In this document: one piece after another, positions 8,448 through 16,411 of the stretch
Layout: each line of letters starts with the position of its first letter
Numbering within the stretch: the stretch's first letter is position 1
NCBI RefSeq assembly: GCF_018130955.1
Contig: NZ_JAFCJM010000027.1
Span: 1-64,000 of the forward strand
From: Bradyrhizobium liaoningense
GTDB lineage: Bacteria > Pseudomonadota > Alphaproteobacteria > Rhizobiales > Xanthobacteraceae
DNA: 64,000 nucleotides
Direction: 5' to 3'
The notes under the pieces: generated by a model
The model's input: only the letters and a program-made list of their open reading frames with translations
The model's database searches: none
What the model was told of the DNA's origin: nothing
Translations under genes and position numbers: made by a program

Positions 8448-8538
8448 GTAGGGTGGGCAAAGGCGCGAAGCGCCGTGCCCACCATCTCTCCACGAATGCG
8501 ACCAAAGTGGTGGGCACGCTTCACTTTGCCCACCCTAC
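8448..8538. repeat. GTAGGGTGGGCAAAG-type palindromic repeat
   Basis: Perfect 15-bp inverted ends (8448-8462 and 8524-8538) with internal inverted segments GCCGTGCCCACC and GGTGGGCACGC. It separates the Rieske oxygenase from the GS-like gene and would fold into a long hairpin in their joint transcript, so it could lower expression of the downstream gene. Related to the element at 6060-6174. Confidence 0.82.
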
Positions 8539-8574
8539 GAGAGCCGCGCATGCGGTGAGTGAAGGAGCAACCGA

Positions 8575-10011
8575 GTGAGTTTCGTCGCGCGTCACGCGCT
8601 GTGGTCGGATGAGCAGAAGGACGCCGCGACGCGGCTCGCCCGGATCGTCGAAGAGAGGAACCTCGAAGTCATCCGCCTCGCCTTCCCGGACCAGCACGGC
8701 ATCTTGCGCGGCAAGACGATCATCGCATCGGAAGCGGTCGCCTCACTGGAAAGCGGTTGCTCCATCACCACGACGTTGCTCGCCAAGGACACCTCGCACC
8801 GCACGGTGTTTCCGGTGTTCACATCAGGCGGCGGCTTTGGCATGAAGGAGATGGAGGGCGCGGCCGACGTGCTGATGGTTGCCGATCCCACGACCTTCCG
8901 CGTGCTGCCCTGGGCGCCGACGACCGGCTGGGTGCTGTGCGATCTCTACTTCAACGACGGCCGCCCGGTGCCGTTCGCGACACGTTCCCTCTATCGCAAG
9001 GTGCTCGATGAACTCGGAAGCCGCGGCCATGAATTCGTCGCGGGCCTCGAGGTCGAATTCCACATCTTCAAGCTCGATGATGCGCAGATGCGCCCCGAGG
9101 ACGCCGGCCAGCCTGGCACGCCGCCCGCGGTCAGCCTGTTGTCGCACGGCTATCAATATCTGACCGAGCAGCGCTTCGATCAGATGGAGCCGGTGCTGGA
9201 GATCCTTCGCCGCGACATTCTCGCACTCGGTTTGCCGTTGCGTTCGGTCGAGGTCGAGTTCGGACCAAGCCAGTGCGAATTCACCTTCCAGCCGAAGAAG
9301 GGCATCGAGCCCGCCGACAACATGGTACTGTTCCGCTCTGCGGTGAAGCAGATCGCGCGGCGCCACGGCTATCACGCCACCTTCATGTGCCGGCCGAAGC
9401 TGCCGAACGTGTTCGCCAGCGGCTGGCATCTGCATCAGTCCATCGTCTCGCGTGCTACGGCAGAGAACCTGTTCATGGCGAAGACGGGCAGCGAGCCGCT
9501 CAGCGAATTCGGCCGCGCCTGGCTCGCGGGCCTGCTTGATCACGCCCGCGCCTCAACCGTGTTCACGACGCCGACCATCAACGGCTACAAGCGCTACCGC
9601 TCCTATTCGCTGGCGCCCGACCGCGCGATCTGGGGCCGCGACAATCGCGGTGTGATGATCCGCGTGCTCGGCGGCGCGGGCGACGCCGCGACCCGGCTGG
9701 AGAACCGCATCGGCGAGCCCGCCGCAAACCCCTATCTCTACATGGCCTCGCAGATCCTCTCGGGCCTCGACGGCGTCGATCGCAAGCTCGATCCCGGCCC
9801 GTCCGCCGACACGCCCTACGAGACCAAGGCGCCGCTGTTGCCCAAATCCCTGCGCGATGCGGTCGCGGCGCTGAAGGACGATCCGTTCTTCCGCGAAAAA
9901 CTCGGCGCCGAGTTCGTCGACTACTACACCCACATCAAGAACGCCGAGATCGACCGCTTCCAGGCCGAGGTCAGCGACTGGGAGCATCGCGAATATTTCG
10001 AGATGTTTTGA
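8575..10011 (+). CDS. Glutamine synthetase-family enzyme (possible gamma-glutamyl-amide ligase)
   Basis: 478 residues. GS-fold features include the beta-grasp start LAFPDQHGILRGKTI, the metal-binding GLEVEFHIF (about residue 159), EVEFGPSQCEFTF, the ammonium/ATP-region GWHLHQS (about 283), the TPTINGYKRYRSYSLAPDRA block and RLENRIGEPAANPYLY. It is not the housekeeping GlnA: it lacks a recognisable GlnA adenylylation-site context and sits in a catabolic cassette. GS relatives ligate glutamate to amines such as putrescine, ethanolamine or aniline. With the upstream Rieske oxygenase, an aniline-type route (gamma-glutamylation then dioxygenation) is an attractive analogy. The start is GTG at 8575 with AGGAG 8 bp upstream. 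Its real substrate is unknown. Confidence 0.82.
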   Translation: MSFVARHALWSDEQKDAATRLARIVEERNLEVIRLAFPDQHGILRGKTIIASEAVASLESGCSITTTLLAKDTSHRTVFPVFTSGGGFGMKEMEGAADVLMVADPTTFRVLPWAPTTGWVLCDLYFNDGRPVPFATRSLYRKVLDELGSRGHEFVAGLEVEFHIFKLDDAQMRPEDAGQPGTPPAVSLLSHGYQYLTEQRFDQMEPVLEILRRDILALGLPLRSVEVEFGPSQCEFTFQPKKGIEPADNMVLFRSAVKQIARRHGYHATFMCRPKLPNVFASGWHLHQSIVSRATAENLFMAKTGSEPLSEFGRAWLAGLLDHARASTVFTTPTINGYKRYRSYSLAPDRAIWGRDNRGVMIRVLGGAGDAATRLENRIGEPAANPYLYMASQILSGLDGVDRKLDPGPSADTPYETKAPLLPKSLRDAVAALKDDPFFREKLGAEFVDYYTHIKNAEIDRFQAEVSDWEHREYFEMF

Positions 10012-10210
10012 GCCCCCTAGCGGGCAGACAAAGGCAGCGACGTACCTTTCACGGCATCGCCGCCTCACACCCCTGTGAGGCGACTTCGTGCGGCCTGTTC
10101 CGACGAAACCCCTGTCTCGCGCGACGAAGCCATTTTCCTGTCCTTACGAAAACCGCCGGAAAGATCGCGGGTCTAGGATGCCGCCATGTGATCAACAGTG
10201 GAGTTCGATC

Positions 10211-10297
10211 ATGTGGGTTTATCTGTTCAGCCTGATTTATCGCCTGTCCTGCCGGACCACCCTGATCGAGATCGGCACGCACCGCGTTGCGCGCTGA
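10211..10297 (+). CDS. Small hypothetical peptide, 28 aa
   Basis: ATG at 10211 has GGAG about 8 bp upstream and opens a 28-codon frame starting MWVYLFSLIYRLSCRTTLIE. The N-terminal half is hydrophobic and could insert in a membrane; the C-terminus is basic. It lies alone in a 340-bp gap between the GS-like gene and the Thr-rich protein gene. It is supported only by the ribosome site and composition, so it may not be translated. Confidence 0.35.
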   Translation: MWVYLFSLIYRLSCRTTLIEIGTHRVAR

Positions 10298-10351
10298 CTG
10301 AAGTGGAAGCGATTTAGGTAAGATGAACTGACCGAATAGCGGGGATTTTCC

Positions 10352-10786
10352 ATGCGCAAGCTGATCCTGATCGCCGCAATCTCTGTTCTGGCCACCCATG
10401 CCTATGCCGGACAACCGCGCAGCTTGAGTCTCGCGACCGCAAATGCAAGCGAGCCGGCGGCCGAACAGCCCAAGACCCAGACCACGACCATGCCGGCTCC
10501 GGCGACCACAACCGCGACGACGACACAGACACCGACCACACCGGCGCTGGCCTCGACCACGCCCACCCAGACCACGGTCGCGCCGACCACAACTGTAGCG
10601 CCGCAGACGACCACGGCCGCAACGACATCAGCACCGGTCACGACGCCGGCCGTCACTACGACCACGGCACCGGCCGCAACGACGACCGTGCCGGCCAAGA
10701 CCGCGGTCTCGACCAAACCGAAGCGCCAGCCGTCCGTCGAAGCCCGCGTCATCCGCGAACTTCATCGCCACGGGATTTATTGGTGA
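10352..10786 (+). CDS. Thr/Pro/Ala-rich exported low-complexity protein
   Basis: 144 residues: a signal peptide (MRKLILIAAISVLATHAYAG, probable cleavage after AYA), then about 85 residues made almost entirely of Thr, Ala, Pro, Val and Ser in irregular TTT/APTTT repeats, then a conserved-looking basic tail (RQPSVEARVIRELHRHGIYW). It is probably periplasmic or surface exposed, with the tail as the functional or anchoring part. The repeat region is likely disordered and could vary in length between strains. No enzyme family is recognisable. Confidence 0.68.
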   Translation: MRKLILIAAISVLATHAYAGQPRSLSLATANASEPAAEQPKTQTTTMPAPATTTATTTQTPTTPALASTTPTQTTVAPTTTVAPQTTTAATTSAPVTTPAVTTTTAPAATTTVPAKTAVSTKPKRQPSVEARVIRELHRHGIYW

Positions 10787-10810
10787 TTGGCTAGCGCCGC
10801 TGAACCCCCG

Positions 10811-11003
10811 ATGTCGTCCTGGCGAAACAGGCCGTAAAAAAACTCAGCGCGCTCGTTTCGACGTAGAATCTGATTCTCTTGCGCGACAGAAGAGAGAACC
10901 AAGTAGTCAGTAAAGAGCTTGAAAGCAGGGGCGTGGAGCATCCTGTTCTATCGAGCTCTCCGAATCTTGAGTTTTTGCACAGCCTGTTTCGCCAGGACGA
11001 CAT
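10811..11003. repeat. 193-bp element with perfect 22-bp terminal inverted repeats
   Basis: 10811-10832 (ATGTCGTCCTGGCGAAACAG and GC) is an exact inverted copy of 10982-11003, with partial pairing continuing inward through CTCAAAAACTC-like sequence. The interior codes for nothing recognisable. The arrangement looks like a non-autonomous MITE-type or REP-type element. Sixteen bases of its end (GTCGTCCTGGCGAAAC) recur exactly at 49956-49971. It fills the gap 10787-11042 between two convergent transcription units. Confidence 0.78.
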
Positions 11004-11042
11004 TGAATGAGTGGCGCGAACTCGCGCCACATTCTCCGCCCG

Positions 11043-11759
11043 TTAAATCCCGAGATAGCGGTGCTGCAGATCCGGCTCGGCCGTCAGTTCGCTCGAGGTG
11101 CCGCTCCACACCGTCTTGCCGCGTTCGATGATGTAGTGGCGGTCGCAGATGCGAGCGAGGTGGTCGACGTTCTTGTCGACGACCAGGATGGACTGACCGC
11201 GCTTCTTCAGCAGCGACAGGCAATTCCAGATCTCTTCGCGGATCAGCGGCGCCAATCCTTCGGTTGCCTCGTCGAGGATCAGGAGCTTTGGATTGGTCAT
11301 CAGCGCGCGGCCGATCGCGAGCATCTGCTGCTCGCCGCCAGAGAGCTGGTTGCCCATGTTGCCGGCGCGCTCGGCAAGGCGGGGGAACAGGACGTAGATC
11401 GTCGCGAGCGTCCACGGGTTTTCGCTGCCGAAACGATCGGCGGCGGCTGCGACGAGGTTTTCGCGCACCGTGAGGTTCGGGAATATCTGGCGTCCCTCAG
11501 GGACCAGGCCGACGCCGAGCTTTGCGATCCGGTACGAGGGCTGCGTCCGCACCTCCGCGCCCGCAAAGCGGATCGCGCCCGCGCGGGCCGGCGTCAGGCC
11601 CATGATGGAGCGGATGGTCGTGGTCTTGCCCATGCCGTTGCGGCCCATCAGCGAGACCATCTCGCCGGCCTTGATCGACAGCGACAGGCCGAACAGAACC
11701 TGGCTGAGCCCGTAGCAGGTCTCGATTCCCTCGACGTCCAGCAGCGCAGTTTCAGCCAT
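11043..11759 (-). CDS. livF: Branched-chain amino acid-type ABC transporter ATPase LivF
   Basis: 238 residues with Walker A GRNGMGKTT (about 41), signature LSGGEQQML (about 139), Walker B LLILDEAT and the LivF-type end KTVWSGTSSELTAEPD. It would hydrolyse ATP on the cytoplasmic face of the transporter formed with the three genes upstream. Its start overlaps the end of livG by 8 bp, so translation is coupled. No substrate-binding protein gene is adjacent, so the cargo (branched-chain amino acid, amide or aromatic acid) is open. Confidence 0.88.
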   Translation of the reverse strand: MAETALLDVEGIETCYGLSQVLFGLSLSIKAGEMVSLMGRNGMGKTTTIRSIMGLTPARAGAIRFAGAEVRTQPSYRIAKLGVGLVPEGRQIFPNLTVRENLVAAAADRFGSENPWTLATIYVLFPRLAERAGNMGNQLSGGEQQMLAIGRALMTNPKLLILDEATEGLAPLIREEIWNCLSLLKKRGQSILVVDKNVDHLARICDRHYIIERGKTVWSGTSSELTAEPDLQHRYLGI

Positions 11760-12519
11760 GGCGCGTCACCACATGCTGGTCGCCGAGATAGGCGCGTTTG
11801 ACCTCGTCGTTCTGGCGGATCGCGGCCGGATCGCCCGAGGCGATGACGCGGCCATAGACCAACACCGAGATGCGGTCGGCGAGCGCGAACACCGCCTCCA
11901 TGTCGTGCTCGACCAGCACGATCGAGACTTCCTTCCGCAACTCCTGAAGCAGTTTCACCATGCGCTGGGACTCGGTGACGCCGAGGCCCGCCATCGGCTC
12001 GTCGAGCAGCAGGATTTTTGGCTTGCTCGCGAGCGCCACCGCGAGCTCCAGCTCGCGCCGCTCGCCATGGCTGATCTTGGACACCTCGACGTCGGCGCGA
12101 TGCAACAGCCCGACCCGATCGAGCGCGGCACGCGCGGCATCGCGCAGGCCCGTCTCCTTGCGCGCATTGGCAAAGAAGCGGAACGAGGTGCCGGCATGCG
12201 CCTGGGCCGCGAGCGCGACATTGTCGGCCGCGGTGAAGTCCAGCAGCAGCGAGGTGATCTGGAACGAGCGCGCCAGGCCCAGCGCGCAGCGGCGATAGGC
12301 CGGCAGATAGGTGATGTCGAGCCCGCCGAGGGAGACAGAGCCCGCGTGCGGCGAAAGATGCCCGGTGAGCTGGCTGATCAGCGTGGTCTTGCCAGCGCCG
12401 TTGGGACCGATGATGGCGTGCAGTTCGCCCGCCGCAACGTCGAGCGAGACGTGATCGGTCGCGGTGATGCCGCCGAAGCGGCGCACCAGTTTTTCGACGC
12501 GGAGCAGCGGCTCAGCCAC
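11752..12519 (-). CDS. livG: ABC transporter ATPase LivG
   Basis: 255 residues. Walker A GPNGAGKTT (about 38), a LivG-type signature ISHGERRELE, Walker B ILLLDEPM, the switch histidine in LVEHDM and the C-terminal DEVKRAYLGD characteristic of LivG. Second ATPase of the livHMGF unit; overlaps livM by 8 bp upstream and livF by 8 bp downstream. Confidence 0.88.
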   Translation of the reverse strand: MAEPLLRVEKLVRRFGGITATDHVSLDVAAGELHAIIGPNGAGKTTLISQLTGHLSPHAGSVSLGGLDITYLPAYRRCALGLARSFQITSLLLDFTAADNVALAAQAHAGTSFRFFANARKETGLRDAARAALDRVGLLHRADVEVSKISHGERRELELAVALASKPKILLLDEPMAGLGVTESQRMVKLLQELRKEVSIVLVEHDMEAVFALADRISVLVYGRVIASGDPAAIRQNDEVKRAYLGDQHVVTRHG

Positions 12520-13456
12520 GGTCGAACCTCCCGAGCAGACCCATGATGCCGCCGCGCCCGAACAGCACGATCAGCAGCAGCAGCGGGCCCATGATCAGTG
12601 CCCAATATTCGGTGATCTGCGACAGCAGCTCTTCCAGCACCAGGAACACGACCGCGCCCATCACAGGGCCGAACAGCGTGCCCATGCCGCCCAGGATCAC
12701 CATCACCATGAGATCGCCGGAGCGGGTCCAGTACATCACGGCGGGACTGACGAAGTCGGTGTTGTTGGCGAGCAGTGCGCCGGCAAGGCCGCACATGGTG
12801 CCCGAAATGACGAAGCAGACGAGCTGGTAGCGTTTTGCGGGAAAGCCGATCGCCTGCATGCGCTGCTCGTTGGAGCGCAGGCCCTGCACCACGAGGCCGA
12901 AGCGCGAATTGCCGATGCGCCAGATCAGCAGGACGACGCCGAACAGGCAGGCGAGGCAGAGATAGTAGAACTGTGTCCGGTTCGACAGGTTGATCAGGCC
13001 GGAGAAGTCGCTGCGCTTGTAGACGGTAAGACCGTCGTCGCCGCCGTAGCGCGCCAGGCCCGAGGCGACGTAATAGGCCATCTGCGCGAAGGCGAGCGTG
13101 ATCATGATGAAATAGACGCCGCGGGTGCGCAACGACAGCGCGCCGATGACGAGCGCGTAGATCGCGGACGCCGCGAGCGCGACCGGAAACTGGATGAAGC
13201 CGCTTCCGACACCTTCCTGCGCCAGAATGCCGACGGCATAGCCGCCGACGCCGAGATAGGCGGCGTGACCAAAGCTCATCATGCCGCCATAGCCCATGAT
13301 GAGATTGAGGCTCGCGGCGGCGAGCGCCAGGATGACGATGCGGGTGAACAGCGTCAGGATGAAGATGTTGCCCGACAGGGACGAATAGAGCGGCAGCAGC
13401 ACGAGGCCTGCCAGCACCAGGGCCGTGAAGGCCTTGCTCACGCTGAACGTTTTCAT
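12512..13456 (-). CDS. livM: ABC transporter permease LivM
   Basis: 314 residues, about nine predicted membrane segments, with the LivM hallmark ASLNLIMGYGGMMSFGHAAY (about residues 45-65) and the cytoplasmic coupling loop around RGVYFIMITLAFAQM. It forms the membrane channel with LivH. It overlaps livH by 4 bp (ATGA-type) and livG by 8 bp, indicating one operon transcribed leftward. Confidence 0.88.
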   Translation of the reverse strand: MKTFSVSKAFTALVLAGLVLLPLYSSLSGNIFILTLFTRIVILALAAASLNLIMGYGGMMSFGHAAYLGVGGYAVGILAQEGVGSGFIQFPVALAASAIYALVIGALSLRTRGVYFIMITLAFAQMAYYVASGLARYGGDDGLTVYKRSDFSGLINLSNRTQFYYLCLACLFGVVLLIWRIGNSRFGLVVQGLRSNEQRMQAIGFPAKRYQLVCFVISGTMCGLAGALLANNTDFVSPAVMYWTRSGDLMVMVILGGMGTLFGPVMGAVVFLVLEELLSQITEYWALIMGPLLLLIVLFGRGGIMGLLGRFDRG

Positions 13457-14370
13457 CGACGGTTGGCCGGGAACAGCCCCTCCGGCCGGACAACCAGCAC
13501 GATCGCCATCAGGAGGTAGATCAGCATCGACGACAGCGCCGGCGCGGCGGTGGAGGCCGCGGTCGAGCTCAGCACCTGTCGCAGCAGGTTCGGCAGGAAG
13601 GCGCGGCCGAGCGTGTCGATCATGCCGACGAAGATCGCCGCCAGGAAGGCGCCGCGGATCGAGCCGATGCCGCCGATGACAATGATCACGAAGGCCAGGA
13701 TCAGGATGTTTTCGCCCATGCCGATCTGCACCGTGAGGATCGGCGCCTGCATCAGGCCGGCGAGACCGGCAAGCGCCGCGCCCAGGCCGAACACCAGCGT
13801 GTAGAGCAGCTTGATGTTGATGCCGAGCGCGCCGATCATCTCGCGGTTGGAGGCGCCGGCCCGGATCAGCATGCCGATGCGGGTACGCATCACGCCGAGA
13901 TAGAGCAAGAGCGCCACCAAGAGCGCGACGATGATGATGGCGAGGCGATAGGCCGGATAGTGAATGCCGGGCAGGATCGGCACCGGCACGGTGAGCCAGC
14001 CCGGCAGCGGCAGCGCGAGGCCCGCCGGGCCCCAGATCAGCCGCACGGCTTCATTGAAGAACAGGATCAGGCCGAAGGTCGCGAGCACATGGTCGAGATG
14101 ATCGCGGCCATAGAGATGTCTGAGCGCGGTGACCTCGAGCACGATGCCGAGCAGCAGCGTGGCGCCGAGCGCGAGCATCGCGCCCAGGACGAAATTGCCG
14201 GTCCAGGCCACGAAGGTCGCGGCGAAATAGGCGCCCATCATATAGAGCGAGCCGTGCGCCAGGTTGACGAGATCCATGATCCCGAACACCAGCGTCAGGC
14301 CGGCCGCGAGCAGGAACAGGAGCAGCCCGAACTGCAATCCGTTCAGAAATTGTTCGACGACGAGCAGCAT
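13453..14370 (-). CDS. livH: ABC transporter permease LivH
   Basis: 305 residues from ATG 14370, chosen because AAGAG lies 8 bp upstream; an in-frame ATG at 14388 would add six residues. LivH features: LLFLLAAGLTLVFGIMDLVN, NLAHGSLYMMGAYF, the ASNREMIGALGIN loop and the C-terminal VLVVRPEGLFPANRR. It is the first gene of the leftward livHMGF operon, which has no periplasmic binding protein next to it. Confidence 0.87.
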   Translation of the reverse strand: MLLVVEQFLNGLQFGLLLFLLAAGLTLVFGIMDLVNLAHGSLYMMGAYFAATFVAWTGNFVLGAMLALGATLLLGIVLEVTALRHLYGRDHLDHVLATFGLILFFNEAVRLIWGPAGLALPLPGWLTVPVPILPGIHYPAYRLAIIIVALLVALLLYLGVMRTRIGMLIRAGASNREMIGALGINIKLLYTLVFGLGAALAGLAGLMQAPILTVQIGMGENILILAFVIIVIGGIGSIRGAFLAAIFVGMIDTLGRAFLPNLLRQVLSSTAASTAAPALSSMLIYLLMAIVLVVRPEGLFPANRR

Positions 14371-14635
14371 GAACGCTCTTTCAGCCACACCAAACGTTGC
14401 GCTGATGTTCGGTCGCTGACGAGATCAATGAAAGAGCTCCCCTGCCTCTTCAAGGCAAAATCGGTACCGGCAGTATCGTTCCGACGCAAGAGCGATTCTG
14501 CGTCACGGCTGCACTTTGTTGCATCTTACCGATTGCGCGATGCGCCTTGGCAAGGGATTGCCGTGCCGGCTGGGTCAACCCGCCGCACCCAGTCCTGCGA
14601 AGAACGCACTGCATCGCGGCTGCCGAGCCGCGGAT

Positions 14636-14671
14636 CTCCTCTCCCCATCCCTCGCGGAGGGCGGGAGAGGG
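14636..14671. repeat. Small GC hairpin in the livH/hypothetical gap
   Basis: CTCTCCC-N-CCCTC on the left pairs with GAGGG-C-GGGAGAG on the right. It is of the same CTCTCCCC/GGGGAGAG type as hairpins at 19589, 27698 and 35277. The rest of the 14371-14693 gap shows no gene; the livH promoter must lie in its left part but no clear sigma-70 boxes stand out. Confidence 0.6.
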
Positions 14672-14693
14672 AAAACGAGAGCTCCGGTCGACC

Positions 14694-14903
14694 CTAGTGC
14701 GACGTCATATGGTGCGGAATCGCATCGCACCCGGCGACCCTGCCTGCGGTTGCGGCTTCGAGTGCCGCCATCCGGAACAGGTAGGCCAAGGTCGCGAGCC
14801 CGGAGACTTCAGCCATCTGTGCAAGTTCGATCGCCATGTCGGACATGTAGCCGAGCTTCGCTTCATTCATGGTGAGCTGGGTATCCTGCATCATGTTCGT
14901 CAT
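14694..14903 (-). CDS. Small hypothetical protein, 69 aa
   Basis: 69 residues beginning MTNMMQDTQLTMNEAKLGYM with a helical, Met- and Ala-rich middle (AIELAQMAEVSGLATLAYLF). No signal peptide or known motif. It lies 143 bp downstream of, and in the same direction as, the LuxR-type gene, with a perfect dyad between them (15024-15037), so it could be a target of that regulator. It resembles small conserved hypotheticals of Bradyrhizobium by composition only. Confidence 0.55.
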   Translation of the reverse strand: MTNMMQDTQLTMNEAKLGYMSDMAIELAQMAEVSGLATLAYLFRMAALEAATAGRVAGCDAIPHHMTSH

Positions 14904-15023
14904 CTCAGGCGATCTTTTCGTTTGCGCGGGTGCGAGGCTGTCGGTGTTGGAGGGGCGATGGCGTCGAGCCGTGGGCCGTCCTGACGCGCGCAGAGCCTCC
15001 GTGAAAAGACGCGGTTTCGATAT

Positions 15024-15037
15024 TGGGAAATTTCCCA
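15024..15037. promoter_or_regulatory. Dyad TGGGAAATTTCCCA downstream of luxR
   Basis: A perfect 14-bp palindrome placed 10 bp after the luxR stop and about 120 bp before the start of the 69-aa gene. It might be a LuxR-type operator for the small gene or simply a weak hairpin. It is not an obvious match to the classic 20-bp lux box. Confidence 0.35.
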
Positions 15038-15046
15038 GTGCGAGGC

Positions 15047-15775
15047 TTACGGATTGATGATCTTGCTGCGAATCGCGATCGCGACTGCATGCGTACGGTT
15101 GACGGCGCCGAGCTTGCGCGCAGCAGTTGCAAGATGCTCTTCCGCAGTCCGCTGAGTGATGTGCAATATCTCGCCGATCTCCCAGGCCGACTTGCCTTGT
15201 GCGGCCCAGTTGATCACCTCGCGTTCGCGCGGCGTGAGATGAGTCGACCGCCCCGCCACCGGCGCGAGCAGACGGCGAATGCGATCAAAGCCGTACATCG
15301 CCATCAGATGCAGCGCAGGCTTGCTGCGCGGATTGAGATCGAGATGGACACCGCCGAGCGAAACGGCCGCCTCATAGCCGGTCAGCCCGTGGATCGGCAC
15401 GATGAAGCCGCGCGACATGCGGAAGTCGCCGGCGCGGTTCATCACCTCGGTTGCGCCCGGCTCGAGCTCGACGTCATAGGGGGCTTCCGACCACTCGAAT
15501 GGATTGATCGACTGCCGGCACATTCGTACCACGGGGTCGACGCGATCGTAGTTGTTCTCGGTGTAGAGCTTGAACCATTCCGCGGGCCAGCGCTTGGCGA
15601 GCACCATCTGGGCGAACTGCTGGTCAGGATTCGGCAGCCCCGTGACGATGATGGTCTCGAAGCCGAAGCGTCCGAACGCCGCCTCGAGCGCATCCATGGC
15701 GTCCGGGACCCGCCGATAGGCTTCCAGGCTTTCGATGAAATCGAGCGCTTCGCGGCCGTAATCCACGGCGGACAT
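15047..15775 (-). CDS. LuxR-family regulator with autoinducer-binding domain (LuxR solo)
   Basis: 242 residues. Residues about 20-165 form an autoinducer-binding domain retaining the signature ligand-pocket residues: W and Y in EWFKLYTENNYDRVDP, the D-P pair, and W in PFEWSE. Residues about 175-240 are a LuxR helix-turn-helix (LTPREREVINWAAQGKSAWE, RTAEEHLATAARKLGAVNRT). It should bind an acyl- or aryl-homoserine lactone or a related molecule and control transcription. No luxI-type synthase is in the window. Upstream is a six-unit 13-bp tandem repeat. Confidence 0.86.
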   Translation of the reverse strand: MSAVDYGREALDFIESLEAYRRVPDAMDALEAAFGRFGFETIIVTGLPNPDQQFAQMVLAKRWPAEWFKLYTENNYDRVDPVVRMCRQSINPFEWSEAPYDVELEPGATEVMNRAGDFRMSRGFIVPIHGLTGYEAAVSLGGVHLDLNPRSKPALHLMAMYGFDRIRRLLAPVAGRSTHLTPREREVINWAAQGKSAWEIGEILHITQRTAEEHLATAARKLGAVNRTHAVAIAIRSKIINP

Positions 15776-15825
15776 CGGTTCGTCTTGCCCCTTGCCTGCT
15801 CTCGCAGGCTACCAATGACCACGGC

Positions 15826-15903
15826 CCTCGAACGTTGCTCTTGAACGTTGCCTTTGAACGTCGCTCTTGAGCGTTGCCGTTGAATGTTGCCTTTGGCCGC
15901 TGC
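15826..15903. repeat. Six tandem 13-bp repeats upstream of luxR
   Basis: Six consecutive 13-mers with the consensus yyTTGAACGTTGC: starts at 15826, 15839, 15852, 15865, 15878 and 15891, decaying toward the right end. The unit length is not a multiple of three and the block lies 51 bp upstream of the luxR start, so it is non-coding. Each unit contains the near-palindrome AACGTT. It could be an iterated protein-binding site or a slippage-prone microsatellite-like array. Confidence 0.85.
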
Positions 15904-16019
15904 CGCATTTCGTCGCTCTCCGTAGTTTTCCGGTGCAACGAAAATCCCGAGGATTAATCTACTTGTGGAGGAAGGGGCGTCAAGTTACACCTTCGATATC
16001 GGCAGCGGGAAACCCCACG

Positions 16020-16196
16020 ATGGAAGATGAGAACATCGCCCTCAACAGCGTGCTCGGCCTGGAACTGAACCGCGTGTTTTTCGCCGTGCGTGAAACGGCC
16101 AACAAGCAGAAGATCATCGAGTTTGCGCGCGACGTGCTCGAGACCGAGCGTGCGGATCTTCGCAACAGCGCCACGCCGGAAGGCCCGGCAGGCTAG
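16020..16196 (+). CDS. Small hypothetical protein, 58 aa
   Basis: 58 residues starting MEDENIALNSVLGLELNRVF, helical and charged, with no signal or membrane segment. It is divergent from luxR, with the 13-bp array and about 115 bp of further sequence between them. Amino-acid composition and codon use look genuine. No known domain. Downstream 16197-16411 shows no gene and presumably holds the promoter of the LysR gene. Confidence 0.55.
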   Translation: MEDENIALNSVLGLELNRVFFAVRETANKQKIIEFARDVLETERADLRNSATPEGPAG

Positions 16197-16411
16197 AACG
16201 CATTTGCAGCATGGAGGCGGACGACGCCAGAGGCGCCGGCATCCATCTGTGCGCGCGGAATTCAGCTCAGCAATCCTGCCGTGAGTCCATCCGTCCCTTC
16301 AGCATCATCGGCCCTGCCGCGCATATTCACGTTGACAAGCATTTGCGGCTGGATGACATCGCGTCTCTCGTGAGATGATCGCCAAAGAGATCGTCGTTCG
16401 GGGGTTCGTTC

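Noticed and set aside
10402..10752. Reverse 116-codon Val-rich frame
   Set aside because: It is the complement of the Thr-rich tract (ACC/GGT) and has no start context; the forward frame has a signal peptide and sensible tail.
15826..15903. CRISPR array
   Set aside because: The units are 13 bp with no spacers between them, and no cas gene is nearby.
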